The position numbers were made by a program, and so were the translations under genes. The notes below the pieces were generated by a model. The model was given only the letters and a program-made list of their open reading frames with translations, was not told the DNA's origin and made no database searches. A DNA stretch of 64,000 bases from Caballeronia sp. NK8 (GTDB taxonomy: Bacteria > Pseudomonadota > Gammaproteobacteria > Burkholderiales > Burkholderiaceae). The DNA is taken from NCBI RefSeq assembly GCF_018408855.1, contig NZ_AP024323.1, positions 930,001 to 994,000 on the forward strand, written 5' to 3'. Each line of letters opens with the position of its first letter. Position 1 is the stretch's first letter. Shown here piece after piece: positions 23,306-31,856 of this stretch.

Positions 23306-23987
23306 TCAGTTTCAGCCGTTCCGCGACGCGCGCCGTAATCGCGCCGCGCGCCGCAAGTGACGGCGCGGAACGTTCACGCACGTCGCTGACGACCGCCGCC
23401 GGCGCGCGCGCCGGATCGCCCGCGTCGAACGGCGGCGCGGGCGCGTATTCCATTTGCAGTTGAATCGCCTGCGCCTCGTGTTCGCCGACGAGTTCCGCCA
23501 CGAGCGTCAACGCGAAGTCGATCCCCGCCGTGATGCCGCCGCCCGTGAACAGATTGCCGTCCCGCACGACGCGCTCATGCACCGGAATCGCGCCCAGTTC
23601 CGCGAGCAGCCCGTGAAACGCCCAGTGCGTCGTCGCGCGCTTGCCGCGCAGCAGGCCCGCCGCGCCGAGCACGAGCGAACCCGTGCAAACCGACGTCACA
23701 TAGCGTGCGCCCGCCGCCTGCGCGCGGATGAACGCGAGCGTCTCCTCGTCCTCCATCAGATCGCCGACGCCCGAGCCGCCCGGCACGCACAGCACGTCGA
23801 GCGCGGGGCAATCGGCGTAGTCCGCATCGGGCGTCAGGATCATGCCGGCGCTCGATTTGACCGGTTCGCGCGTCTTCCAGACGAGATGCACCTGGGTGTC
23901 GGGCATCTGCGCAAACGCGTCGTAGGGGCCGGTCATGTCGAGTTGCTGCACGCGCGGGAACACCAGCAGGCCGATGTGTAAGGTCAT
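23298..23987 (-). CDS. inhA: DJ-1/PfpI family protein, isonitrile hydratase-like
   Basis: A 229-residue DJ-1/PfpI-fold protein closely resembling Pseudomonas isonitrile hydratase, which hydrates isonitriles to N-substituted formamides. Matches run along the length: QIDMTGPYDAF-like N-terminus, CVPGGSGVGDLMEDEETLAF, the nucleophile elbow TSVCTGSLVLGAAGLL with the catalytic Cys, THWAFHGLLAELGAIPVHE, and GGGITAGIDFALTLVAEL. Length equals the family norm (about 228). It is divergent from a GlxA-type regulator that shares the same fold, a common pairing. Isonitrile activity is inferred from resemblance. Confidence 0.8.
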   Translation of the reverse strand: MTLHIGLLVFPRVQQLDMTGPYDAFAQMPDTQVHLVWKTREPVKSSAGMILTPDADYADCPALDVLCVPGGSGVGDLMEDEETLAFIRAQAAGARYVTSVCTGSLVLGAAGLLRGKRATTHWAFHGLLAELGAIPVHERVVRDGNLFTGGGITAGIDFALTLVAELVGEHEAQAIQLQMEYAPAPPFDAGDPARAPAAVVSDVRERSAPSLAARGAITARVAERLKLNA

Positions 23988-24108
23988 CGTCTTCTCCTTG
24001 ATCGATGGTTTTTCGCAGTAGACGAACCGATGCTACGCCGCTACGCTATGGCGAACTCGACACACAACCCACGTTTTCCGCCAAATGTTGTCCTTCGGGG
24101 AAACCGCC

Positions 24109-25110
24109 ATGCAAACCGACGCCCCACGCATCATCGACGTGCTCGCCTTCCCCGACGTCCAGTTGCTCGACGTCGCCGGCCCCTTGCAGGTGTTCGCGTC
24201 CGCGAACGATCTGGCGACGGCGGCGGGCTTGCCGCGGCCGTATCGTCCGCGCGTCGTGGCGCGGGGCGGCACGGCGAACGCTTCGGCGGGGCTGGGGCTC
24301 GTCGGCGAGGCCTTGCCGGATGCGGCCGACGCCTGCGACACACTGATCGTCGCCGGCGGCTGGGGCGTGCACGCAGCGGTGCGTGACCGCGAACTGGTCG
24401 ACTGGGTGCGCGCGCATTCCGCGCATGCGCGGCGCACCGCGTCGGTCTGCACCGGCGCGTTCCTGCTCGCAGCCGCGGGCCTGCTGAACGAGCGCCGCGC
24501 CGTCACGCACTGGACGCGCTGCGCCGAACTCGCCACGCGCTTTCCGGCGGTCCATGTCGAGCCCGATCCGATCTTCATCCGCGATGGCGACGTGTGGACC
24601 TCGGCGGGCGTCACCGCGGGCATCGACCTGTCTCTCGCGCTCGTCGAAGAAGATCTCGGGCGCACGCTCGCGCTCGATGTCGCGCGCCATCTCGTCGTGT
24701 TTCTGAAGCGCCCCGGCGGGCAGGCGCAGTTCAGCGCGGCGCTGTCGCTGCAGAAATCGGGCGAGCGGTTCGGCGAGTTGCACGCGTGGATCGCGGAGAA
24801 TCTCGCGGCGGATCTGTCGGTCGGCGTGCTGGCCGCGCGCGTCGGCATGAGCGAGCGCAGTTTCGTGCGCCATTACCGCGCGCAGACCGGCACGACGCCC
24901 GCGCGTTCGATCGAGCGCATGCGGCTCGAAGCAGCGCGGCGACTGCTCGGCGATACAGCGTTGCCGGTGAAGCGCGTCGCGGCCCGCTGCGGCTTCGGCA
25001 CCGAGGAAACGATGCGGCGCGGCTTTCTGCGCTCGCTCGGCGTATCGCCGCAGGCGTATCGCGAGAGATTTACCGGACACGACCACGCCGGCGCCGCGCA
25101 TCCGGCATGA
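24109..25110 (+). CDS. GlxA-type transcriptional regulator (DJ-1-like domain plus AraC HTH)
   Basis: A 333-residue fusion of an N-terminal DJ-1/PfpI-like domain (residues about 5-175; TASVCTGAFLLAAAGLLNER, GVTAGIDLSLALVEEDLG) and a C-terminal AraC-type double helix-turn-helix (about 215-325; LAARVGMSERSFVRHYRAQ, then VAARCGFGTEETMRRGFLR). It is probably the regulator of the divergent isonitrile hydratase-like gene, with the DJ-1 domain sensing a small molecule. Start chosen at the ATG with GGGGAAA upstream; a TTG eight codons earlier is the alternative. Confidence 0.88.
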   Translation: MQTDAPRIIDVLAFPDVQLLDVAGPLQVFASANDLATAAGLPRPYRPRVVARGGTANASAGLGLVGEALPDAADACDTLIVAGGWGVHAAVRDRELVDWVRAHSAHARRTASVCTGAFLLAAAGLLNERRAVTHWTRCAELATRFPAVHVEPDPIFIRDGDVWTSAGVTAGIDLSLALVEEDLGRTLALDVARHLVVFLKRPGGQAQFSAALSLQKSGERFGELHAWIAENLAADLSVGVLAARVGMSERSFVRHYRAQTGTTPARSIERMRLEAARRLLGDTALPVKRVAARCGFGTEETMRRGFLRSLGVSPQAYRERFTGHDHAGAAHPA

Positions 25111-25290
25111 ATGCCCGCCCGCGCGGCGGTGCCGACGCTTTTTTTGTCCTGCGTACTCAAGCCTGTATGCTCGCTGCCGTTACCCCTATAAGACCGTTTG
25201 CTAAAGGCACGCGCCCCGGGATGCGTGCGAGCGCAGTCGCTGAACGAGACGACCCGCCCGAGGTGGCGGCAAATATGGCCTGGAGCGCCG

Positions 25291-28212
25291 ATGAGTGTGT
25301 TTCCCGCGTTCGACGCGCAGGTTGCCCGCGTAACCGCGGCCGACCCTGCAACCGTGACGGCGACCGACGAAAAGGTCTTCGCCGGCGTCGCGTCATCGAT
25401 CGATGCCTTGCTGCGCGAGGCCGCCGCGATGGGCTGTCCGCGGCAGTGGGCCTGGTATCGCGCGGGCGAGCAGTTGCATCTTGAGCGACGCGGCGATGCG
25501 CCATTGCCCGACGCGCAAGCCTGGCCGCACAGCATCGCGGAGGAACGGCTCGCGGAGGTCTGCGCCACGCAGGGTTGGCACTGCTGGCCGACCGGACACG
25601 GCGAAAGCGTGCTCGGCTGGCTGCTCGCGCCCGTCGCGCATCGCGACGACATGCATCTCACCGAACTTGCGCGCACGCTCGGCGAGCGCGTACAGGCCGA
25701 CGCACTCGCGCGCGCGCAGCTCACGCAGCGCGTGCTCTATGAAATCGCGTATCTCGCGAGTTCGGTGCCCGAGCGCGCCGATTTTCTGCGCGGCGTGCAC
25801 GAACGTCTCGGCACGCTGATCGATGCGGAGAACTTCTATCTCGCGCTCTACGATCGCAAGACAGGCAAGATCACCTATCCGTATTACGTCGATGTGATCG
25901 ACACCGATGTCGTCGCTGCCGAGAACTACGACATTCTGAATCCGGCGCGTCTGTCGATGACGGGCCAGGTGCTCACGAGCGGGCAGCCGCTCTTCATCAC
26001 CGCCGCCGATATCTGCGCGGCCGAACGCGCGGGCCGCTTCTATTGCATCGGCGATCGTCCCGAGTTCTGGATGGGCGCGCCGCTCAAGAACGCGAGCGAC
26101 GAAGTGTTCGGCATGCTCGCGATGCAGGTCTACGACGTCTCGCGCATCTATACCGCTGAAGATCGCGCGCTCTTTCTCGTCGTCGCGCGCCATGTGGCAA
26201 TGGCGCTCGATCGTATCCTGCACCGCGCCGACCTCGAAGAGCAGGTCGCGCGGCGCACGTCCGAATTGTCGAAGCTCAACGCGGCGCTGCGTCACGGCAT
26301 TGCCGAGCGCGAACGTTCCGAGCACTTGCAGGCGGCGCTGTATCAGATCGCCGAACTGTCGAGCCGTCCGGGCGACACGATGGAGTTCTTTCGCAGCCTG
26401 CATGGCATCGTCGGCGAGTTGCTCTATGCGCGCAACTTCTATATCGCGCTGTTCGAAACGGAAACCGACGAAGTGTCGTTTCCCTATTACGTCGACGAGA
26501 TCGTGCAGGAACGCCCCGCGCCACGACGCGGACAACGCGGCCTTACCGAATACGTGATCCGCGAGCGGCGCGCGCGGCTCATCGACCATTCCGAGGCGCT
26601 GCGTCTGATCGAAGAAGGCGCGTTCGAGATCGAGCATCGCGAAGTGCGCCTGCGTTCGTGGCTCGGCATTCCGCTCTTCGATGGCGATGTCGTGCGCGGC
26701 GTGCTCGCGGTGCAAAGTTATTCGCCGCTCGTGCGCTATTCGCTGCGCGATCAGGAGTTGCTGACCTTCGTGTCGCGCCATATCGACACCGCGCTTTCAC
26801 GCCGTCGCGATGCCGAAGCGCTGCACGCTGCGAACCTCGAACTCGAAGCGCGCGTGCAGGCCCGCACGCGCGAACTCGACGACGTGAACGCGCGCCTGCT
26901 CTACGAGAACTCGCACGATGCATTGACGGGCCTGCCCAATCGCAGTCATCTGATGCAGCGGCTGCGCTGCGCGTGGCGGGACTATCAAACGCGCGGCGAC
27001 GAACTGTCGGTGATGTTCATCGACCTCGATCGCTTCAAGGTCGTGAACGACAGCCTCGGTCATCACTTCGGCGACATGCTGCTCGTGCAGGCCGCGGCGC
27101 GTCTGCGCGACTGCCTGCGCTCGACGGATCTGCTCGCGCGTCTGGGCGGCGATGAATTTGCCGTGCTCTCGCCGAATGCGCCCGTGCGCGACGCGGTGTC
27201 GATCGCGAAGCGCATCCTCGCCGCGTTCGATCTGCCGTTTCATATCGAAGAGCACGTCGTGTTTTCGTCGTGCAGCATCGGCATCGTGAGTGCGGACAGT
27301 CAGTTCCATACGGAACCCGCCGATCTTCTGCGCGATGCCGATACCGCGATGTATCGCGTGAAGAACGCGGGCCGCGACAGCTTCGTCGTGTTCAATCAGG
27401 AACTGCGACGCGAAGTGTCGGACCAGGTGGAACGCGAGGGCGCGCTGCGCAATGCGATCAAGCGCGACGATGAATTGCTGCCCTACTTCCAGCCGATCGT
27501 CGATGTGAAGAGCGGCGAAATCGTCGCGCTCGAAGCGTTGATTCGCTGGCGTCAACCGGATGGCCGAGTCGTCGGGCCGGGTGAGTTTCTGCCTTCTGTC
27601 GAAGGCCTGAGGCTCATCGGCAGGCTCGATCTCTACATGCTCGAACGCGTTGCCGCGATTCTCGCCAATGCACATTTCGCGCACTGGCCGCCGGTGCATG
27701 TGAACTGCTCGAGCTACAGCATGACGCGCCCCGAATTCGCCGACGACGTGCTCGCGTTGTTGCGGCGCTATCGCGTGTCGCCATCGCGCGTCTGTCTGGA
27801 GTTGACCGAAGGCGCGCTCGTCGCCGAGCCGGATCTCGCGCGCCGCACGATGCAGCGTCTTGCGGACAACGGCATGTCCGTCGTGCTCGACGATTTCGGC
27901 GCGGGCTTCTCGTCGCTCAGCTATGTGCATCAATATCAGTTCACCGGCCTGAAAATCGACAAGTCGTTCATTCTCGAATTGACCGAGAGTCCGCGCAGCC
28001 GCGCGATCGTTCGCGCCATCGTACGCATGGCCGAGTCGCTCGATCTGACGCTCGTCGCGGAAGGCGTGGAGGATGCTGCGACGCTCGCCGTATTGCGCGA
28101 CATGGGCGCGGCGCAGGCGCAAGGCTATTTCTTCGACAAGCCGCTGCCGCTCGAAGCACTCACGCGCGCATCGCTCGCGCCGCGTTCGACCACGACGAGT
28201 GCAGCGTTTTGA
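25291..28212 (+). CDS. GAF-GAF-GGDEF-EAL c-di-GMP turnover protein
   Basis: A 973-residue cytoplasmic signalling protein. It has two GAF domains (about residues 150-310 and 350-500), a coiled-coil linker, then a GGDEF domain (motif at 619-623) and an EAL domain (motif at 748-750). The GGDEF motif is intact and preceded by RSTD, five residues before it, a product-inhibition I-site. The EAL domain keeps the metal and catalytic residues (EALIRW, ELTEGA, LDDFGAGFSSL, KIDKSF). Both cyclase and phosphodiesterase activity are therefore possible. No membrane segments. Start at the ATG behind GGAGCGCCG. Confidence 0.9.
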   Translation: MSVFPAFDAQVARVTAADPATVTATDEKVFAGVASSIDALLREAAAMGCPRQWAWYRAGEQLHLERRGDAPLPDAQAWPHSIAEERLAEVCATQGWHCWPTGHGESVLGWLLAPVAHRDDMHLTELARTLGERVQADALARAQLTQRVLYEIAYLASSVPERADFLRGVHERLGTLIDAENFYLALYDRKTGKITYPYYVDVIDTDVVAAENYDILNPARLSMTGQVLTSGQPLFITAADICAAERAGRFYCIGDRPEFWMGAPLKNASDEVFGMLAMQVYDVSRIYTAEDRALFLVVARHVAMALDRILHRADLEEQVARRTSELSKLNAALRHGIAERERSEHLQAALYQIAELSSRPGDTMEFFRSLHGIVGELLYARNFYIALFETETDEVSFPYYVDEIVQERPAPRRGQRGLTEYVIRERRARLIDHSEALRLIEEGAFEIEHREVRLRSWLGIPLFDGDVVRGVLAVQSYSPLVRYSLRDQELLTFVSRHIDTALSRRRDAEALHAANLELEARVQARTRELDDVNARLLYENSHDALTGLPNRSHLMQRLRCAWRDYQTRGDELSVMFIDLDRFKVVNDSLGHHFGDMLLVQAAARLRDCLRSTDLLARLGGDEFAVLSPNAPVRDAVSIAKRILAAFDLPFHIEEHVVFSSCSIGIVSADSQFHTEPADLLRDADTAMYRVKNAGRDSFVVFNQELRREVSDQVEREGALRNAIKRDDELLPYFQPIVDVKSGEIVALEALIRWRQPDGRVVGPGEFLPSVEGLRLIGRLDLYMLERVAAILANAHFAHWPPVHVNCSSYSMTRPEFADDVLALLRRYRVSPSRVCLELTEGALVAEPDLARRTMQRLADNGMSVVLDDFGAGFSSLSYVHQYQFTGLKIDKSFILELTESPRSRAIVRAIVRMAESLDLTLVAEGVEDAATLAVLRDMGAAQAQGYFFDKPLPLEALTRASLAPRSTTTSAAF

Positions 28213-28488
28213 ATCTGCTTTGCCGTAACGGCAATGATCTGAGCAATATCGATGCAGGGTAAACGCTCCCTGACAATAAGCGCACATCACCTGACATTCA
28301 TAAAATCGTCAAAGATCGCTATAAATAAATTAAATGAACGCCGGTGCAATTTCCAATCGTGCGGACCGCGAACTCGCGTAGGATGAAGAGAGCGTCGATT
28401 CATGTGCGCGGATTTGCACGGCGCCTGCAGTAGAACAACCGCGCAATGGTCCGACATCCGTCTGGCCAATCATGCACAAGGAGGCTCT

Positions 28489-28563
28489 ATGAAGTGGGAA
28501 ACCCCGAGTTTCACCGACATGCGCTTCGGATTTGAAATTACGATGTATATCGCGACGCGTTAA
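28489..28563 (+). CDS. pqqA: PqqA, precursor peptide of pyrroloquinoline quinone (stand-alone copy)
   Basis: A 24-residue peptide starting MKWETPSFTD and ending GFEITMYIATR. It has the Glu and Tyr with three residues between (E16, Y20) that PqqE crosslinks to build PQQ, in the usual sequence setting and at the usual length. A perfect AAGGAGG ribosome binding site lies 6 bases upstream. No pqqB, C, D or E follows: a strong terminator begins 19 bp after the stop, and the next gene runs the other way. The biosynthesis genes must therefore be elsewhere, or this is an extra copy. Confidence 0.92.
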   Translation: MKWETPSFTDMRFGFEITMYIATR

Positions 28564-28581
28564 TCGGGCATGAATGACGAA

Positions 28582-28612
28582 ACGGCCACGTTAAGTGGCC
28601 GTTTTGCTTTTT
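28582..28612 (+). terminator. Rho-independent terminator of pqqA
   Basis: Stem ACGGCCAC / GTGGCCGT (8 bp, loop GTTAA) followed by TTTGCTTTTT. It sits directly after pqqA and before the convergent doeD stop, so pqqA is a monocistronic transcript. Confidence 0.85.
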
Positions 28613-28641
28613 GGCCCGGTGGCGCGGGCCTAATCGAAAGC

Positions 28642-30060
28642 TCAGATCGCCTGCGTCGCGAGCGCCGAACCGATGACTTCGTTCGCGACCGCATCCACCG
28701 CCTGCTTGGCGATACCGACGATCTCATCCACTTCAGCGCGCGTCGTGACGAGCGGAGGCGCAAAGCCGAGAATATCGCCATGCGGCATCGCACGCGCGAT
28801 CACGCCGCGCTCGAGGGCTGCCGCCGAGACTTTCGGCCCAACCTTCAGTGCCGCATCGAACGGCTTGCGCGCGTCCTTGTCGGCCATGAATTCGAGCGCC
28901 GCCAGCATGCCCGCACCGCGCACTTCGCCGACGAGCGGATGCGCGTCGAACGCCGTATGCAATTGCTGCTGCAAGTACGCGCCGACATCGGCGGCATTTT
29001 GCGTGAGGTTCTCGCGCTCCAGGATATCGAGATTGGCGATTGCCGCGGCCGCGCAAATCGGATGTCCCGAATACGTCCAGCCGTGACCCATCGGGCCGAA
29101 TTCCTGCGAGCCTTTCTCGATCACGTCCCACACCTTCTCGCCGACGATCACGCCCGACAGCGGCGTATATGCGCTCGTCAAACCCTTCGCCACCGTGATG
29201 AGATCCGGCTTGATGCCGAAGTGCTGCGCGCCCATCTTCGAGCCGAGACGGCCGAAGCCGCACACGACTTCATCGGAGATCAAAAGGATATCGTGCTTCC
29301 TGAGCACGTCCTGGATCGCTTCCCAGTAGCCTTGCGGCGGCGCGATGATGCCGCCCGTGCCCATCACCGGTTCGGCGATGAATGCGGCGATGGTATCGGC
29401 GCCTTCCTTCGCGATCAGCTTTTCGAGTTCGTCAACGCAATACGCGGTGAATTGCGCTTCGCTCATGCCGGCGGGCGCCTTGCGATACCAGTGCGGACAA
29501 ACGGTGTGCTTCACGCGATCGATCGGCAGATCGAAGTTTTGATGAAAGCTCGGCAGGCCGGTCAGGCTACCGGTCACGATGCCCGATCCGTGATAGCCGC
29601 GTTCGCGCGAAATGATCTTCTTCTTGTTCGGGCGGCCCAGCACGTTGTTGTAATACCAGACGATCTTGATCTGCGTTTCGTTCGCATCCGATCCCGACAT
29701 GCCGTAGTACACCTTCTTCATGCCTTCGGGCGACCAGTCGATGATGCGCGACGACAACTCGATGATCGTATCCGTCGAGTGTCCAACATACGTGTGGTAA
29801 TACGCGAGCTTTTTCGCTTGCTCGTAGATCGCATCGGCCACTTCGGTGCGGCCATAGCCGATGTTCACGCAATACAGTCCCGCGAATGCATCGATATAAC
29901 TTTTGCCCTGATGATCCTGAATGCGGATGCCCTTCGCGCCCGTGACGATCTTGCCGGGCAGCGCGCCGCTCGCGTGATCGTGCGCGTGCGTGGACGGGTG
30001 CATGAAGTGCGCGCGGTCTTCGGCGAAGAGTTGTTCGAGCGATTGATTCTGCTGGGTCAT
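28642..30060 (-). CDS. doeD: DoeD-type diaminobutyrate transaminase (class III aminotransferase)
   Basis: A 472-residue PLP-dependent class III aminotransferase. The PLP lysine lies in DLITVAKGLTSAYTPLSGV (about residue 290), with GSDANETQIKI and LLISDEVVCGFGRLG as the other cofactor blocks. By itself it could take several amines (putrescine, GABA, diaminobutyrate). Its place next to an aldehyde dehydrogenase and close to the ectoine degradation operon makes it DoeD, which transaminates L-2,4-diaminobutyrate to aspartate semialdehyde. AAGGAG precedes the ATG. It lies 46 bp after doeC on the same strand. Confidence 0.8.
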   Translation of the reverse strand: MTQQNQSLEQLFAEDRAHFMHPSTHAHDHASGALPGKIVTGAKGIRIQDHQGKSYIDAFAGLYCVNIGYGRTEVADAIYEQAKKLAYYHTYVGHSTDTIIELSSRIIDWSPEGMKKVYYGMSGSDANETQIKIVWYYNNVLGRPNKKKIISRERGYHGSGIVTGSLTGLPSFHQNFDLPIDRVKHTVCPHWYRKAPAGMSEAQFTAYCVDELEKLIAKEGADTIAAFIAEPVMGTGGIIAPPQGYWEAIQDVLRKHDILLISDEVVCGFGRLGSKMGAQHFGIKPDLITVAKGLTSAYTPLSGVIVGEKVWDVIEKGSQEFGPMGHGWTYSGHPICAAAAIANLDILERENLTQNAADVGAYLQQQLHTAFDAHPLVGEVRGAGMLAALEFMADKDARKPFDAALKVGPKVSAAALERGVIARAMPHGDILGFAPPLVTTRAEVDEIVGIAKQAVDAVANEVIGSALATQAI

Positions 30061-30106
30061 GTGCTTCTCCTTGAATTCCTGATGCGTCTCTTTGAGGATA
30101 GTTCGT

Positions 30107-31585
30107 TCAGGCTGCGCTCGTGAGCGGCAGGCCCAGATTGCCGAGGCAAAAGTATTTCGTTTCGACGAAAGGCTCGAAGCCTTCCGCGCCGCCTTCGCGG
30201 CCGAGGCCCGACGCTTTCATGCCGCCGAATGGAATCGGCGCGCCGGTGAATTTCACGCCATTGACCGACACCATCGCGAAATCGAGTCGGCGCACGAGCT
30301 GAAAGATCGTGTCGATGCGCGTCGCGCAGACGTAGGCGGCGAGGCCGTATTCCGTGTCGTTGGCGCGCGCGACCGCTTCGTCGAGCGTATCGAACGGCGA
30401 AATCGCGGAGATCGGCGCGAAGTTCTCTTCGTCATAGACGCGCATGCCGGGTTTGGCATCGGCCACGACGGTCGGTTCATAAAACCAGCCGCCGAGCGCA
30501 TGTGCGTTGCCGCCGACGGTGATGCGCGCACCCTGCGCTCTTGCGTCCTCGATGCGTGCGACGGTTGCGTCGAAGGCCGCCTGATGCATGAGCGGGCCGA
30601 TATCGACATTCGCCTCGAATGCATTGCCCACTTTCAGCGCTTTCACGGCCTCCGTATAGCGTTCGACGAATTGCTCATAGAGCGGACGCGCGACCAGAAT
30701 GCGGTTCGCGGCGCAGCAATCCTGTCCGGACGTCTGAAACTTCGCACCTACTGCAATGCGCACGGCTTGTTCCAGGTCAGCGTCTTCCGTCACGATGAAC
30801 GGCGCATTGCCGCCTAATTCCAGTGCAAGCTTCTTGATGCCCGATTGCGCGGCCGCTTTCGCAACCAGACCGCCGACACGCGTCGATCCCGTGAAGCTGA
30901 CGGCGCGCACGCGCGTATCGCTGACGAGCGTTTCCATCGCCATCTGCGGCTCGCCGATCACGACGTTGAATACGCCTGGCGGGAAGCCGGCTTCTTCCGC
31001 GAGTTGTGCGAGTGCGATCGCCGAGAAAGGCGTTTCGTGCGCGGGTTTCACGACGACCGTGCAGCCTGCGGCGATCGCGGCGGCGGCTTTACGCGTGATC
31101 ATCGCGACGGGGAAATTCCACGGCGTGATCAGTGCAGCGACGCCAACCGGCTCCATCACGGTGCCGAGATGCGCGCCATCGATATGAGTGGGAATCGTGC
31201 GGCCCGTGAGGCGCTTTGCTTCGTTCGCGAACCATTCGATGAAGCTCGCGGCATAGGCGATCTCGCCTTTGGATTCGGCGAGTGGCTTTCCCTGTTCCAG
31301 CGACAGGATGCCCGCGAGGTCCGATTGATGACGCATGATCAGTTCATGCCAGCGCAACAGCAGCGCGCTGCGTTTTTGCTGCGGCATCCAGCGCCAGGAC
31401 TGGAATGCGCGATCGGCAGCGTCGATCGAACCGACGATTTGCGACTGGTCGAGCATGGGTACGTGACCGATCACCTTTTGATCCGCGGGATTCGTCACCG
31501 CGATCGATGCGGCGTCGCTGCTGTGGACCCAGCGGCCGTCGATATAGCACAGCGATTTGAATAGAACGGGATGGCCTAGCAGCAT
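30107..31585 (-). CDS. doeC: DoeC-type aspartate-semialdehyde dehydrogenase (aldehyde dehydrogenase family)
   Basis: A 492-residue NAD(P)-dependent aldehyde dehydrogenase of the GabD type. It has TPWNFPVAMITRKAAAAIAAG, the cofactor loop FTGSTRVGG, the general base in LELGGNAPF and the catalytic cysteine in SGQDCCAANR. In the ectoine pathway the doeD neighbour enzyme oxidises aspartate semialdehyde to aspartate; succinate semialdehyde would be the alternative substrate. Start set at the ATG behind AAAGGAG. The open frame continues upstream about 280 bp through the long repeat into the IS30 end; that extension is not protein-coding. Confidence 0.82.
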   Translation of the reverse strand: MLLGHPVLFKSLCYIDGRWVHSSDAASIAVTNPADQKVIGHVPMLDQSQIVGSIDAADRAFQSWRWMPQQKRSALLLRWHELIMRHQSDLAGILSLEQGKPLAESKGEIAYAASFIEWFANEAKRLTGRTIPTHIDGAHLGTVMEPVGVAALITPWNFPVAMITRKAAAAIAAGCTVVVKPAHETPFSAIALAQLAEEAGFPPGVFNVVIGEPQMAMETLVSDTRVRAVSFTGSTRVGGLVAKAAAQSGIKKLALELGGNAPFIVTEDADLEQAVRIAVGAKFQTSGQDCCAANRILVARPLYEQFVERYTEAVKALKVGNAFEANVDIGPLMHQAAFDATVARIEDARAQGARITVGGNAHALGGWFYEPTVVADAKPGMRVYDEENFAPISAISPFDTLDEAVARANDTEYGLAAYVCATRIDTIFQLVRRLDFAMVSVNGVKFTGAPIPFGGMKASGLGREGGAEGFEPFVETKYFCLGNLGLPLTSAA

Positions 31586-31856
31586 GGGAGTCTCCTTTCG
31601 CATGTGGACTTTGCCCTCGCGGGCGTGCGATTTAACGTTTGATCCGATGCGTTCTACTTTACGGTTCTTATCGTTCTCGTTGTTTTCGTTATCGCGTTGC
31701 GGGGTTGGTGTTTTTTCTGTTTCTGGGGCGTTGGTTTGGGTGTTTTTTTGGGCTTCTATGGAAGCCTGATTTCGTGTCGGTCTGTTAGCGTTGCCCCTGT
31801 GCGGGGCGGCACCTACTTTCTTTGCTGCTGCAAAGAAAGTAGGCAAAGAAAGCAGC

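Noticed and set aside
28287..28469. A 60-codon minus-strand frame upstream of pqqA
   Set aside because: No ribosome binding site or protein-like pattern; overlaps the pqqA promoter region.
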